5,796 bases of DNA. Origin: Planctomycetaceae bacterium. GTDB taxonomy: Bacteria; Planctomycetota; Planctomycetia; Planctomycetales; Planctomycetaceae. Below are positions 5,710 to 5,796 of the stretch, in pieces (the stretch's first letter is position 1; the number at the start of each line of letters is the position of its first letter). Where the stretch lies: positions 483 through 6,278 of the forward strand of contig DOCI01000333.1 of NCBI GenBank assembly GCA_003503535.1, read 5' to 3'. The notes beneath the pieces were generated by a model. It saw only the letters and a list, made by a program, of their open reading frames with translations, was not told the origin of the DNA and did no database searches. The position numbers were made by a program, and so were the translations under genes.

Positions 5710-5730
5710 TGTCAGGTTATTAAACTGACA
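5710..5730. promoter_or_regulatory. Palindrome over the trpF -10 box (candidate operator)
   Basis: TGTCAG (5710-5715) and CTGACA (5725-5730) form a perfect inverted repeat with a 9-bp AT-rich centre that contains the whole predicted -10 element of trpF. This layout suits a dimeric repressor that blocks RNA polymerase. A further CTGACA half-site lies at 5784-5789. No regulator is encoded in the window, and I cannot assign the site to a known family. Confidence 0.4.
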
Positions 5731-5747
5731 CTGCGAATAGTTGTTAA
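5719..5747 (-). promoter_or_regulatory. Sigma-70-type promoter of trpF
   Basis: On the minus strand TTAACA (5747-5742, five of six to TTGACA) is followed after exactly 17 bp by TTTAAT (5724-5719, five of six to TATAAT). Transcription would start near 5712, about 50 nt before the trpF start codon. It is the best-matching promoter in the window. Confidence 0.55.
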
Positions 5748-5796
5748 CTCAATCCCTCACGATGAGAATTTGTTTTACACAGGCTGACAGCTTCCT

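Noticed and set aside
1..5796. CRISPR array, tRNA, rRNA, insertion sequence or phage signature
   Set aside because: No regularly spaced direct repeats, no tRNA or rRNA signature seen on either strand, and no transposase or integrase reading frame.

Overview
The window looks like ordinary chromosomal DNA from a planctomycete (Rubinisphaera/Gimesia/Planctopirus-like). The reasons are the FHA-GAF-histidine kinase layout, a peptidase-C26-like protein of a type I associate with this phylum, a trpF that stands apart from other trp genes, wide hairpin-rich intergenic gaps, and short palindromic repeats with a GCGT(T/C)AGCG core. This assignment rests on recall and sequence style, not on a database search.

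Layout. Positions 1-235 hold a run of at least five perfect hairpins and no convincing gene. A 72-codon minus-strand gene of unknown function lies at 239-457. The gap 458-750 carries an 85-bp palindromic element (640-724) that may also end eda transcription. eda (KDPG/KHG aldolase) runs leftward at 751-1425. A spacer of about 275 bp separates it from a divergent, rightward gene (1702-3432) for a soluble FHA-GAF-HisKA-HATPase sensor kinase with no response regulator beside it. Next comes a 642-bp non-coding stretch (3433-4074) with a plausible promoter, a hairpin and two possible leader ORFs. It leads into a 254-codon gene (4075-4839) for a class I glutamine-amidotransferase-like / peptidase C26 protein whose nucleophilic cysteine is replaced by glycine. 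A strong terminator (4869-4902), T-rich on both sides, and a second GCGTCAGCG repeat separate it from the convergent leftward trpF (4995-5660). trpF has a good promoter at 5719-5747 with a perfect inverted repeat over its -10 box.

The genes do not form one operon or pathway. eda supplies pyruvate plus glyceraldehyde 3-phosphate from KDPG (or glyoxylate from KHG), trpF is a tryptophan-pathway step, the kinase is an orphan cytoplasmic sensor, and the C26-like protein has an unknown, possibly non-hydrolytic role. I see no mobile element, CRISPR array, tRNA or rRNA. The points most worth a second look are the cysteine-less C26 protein and its long leader, the operator-like palindrome at trpF, and the two families of intergenic repeats.
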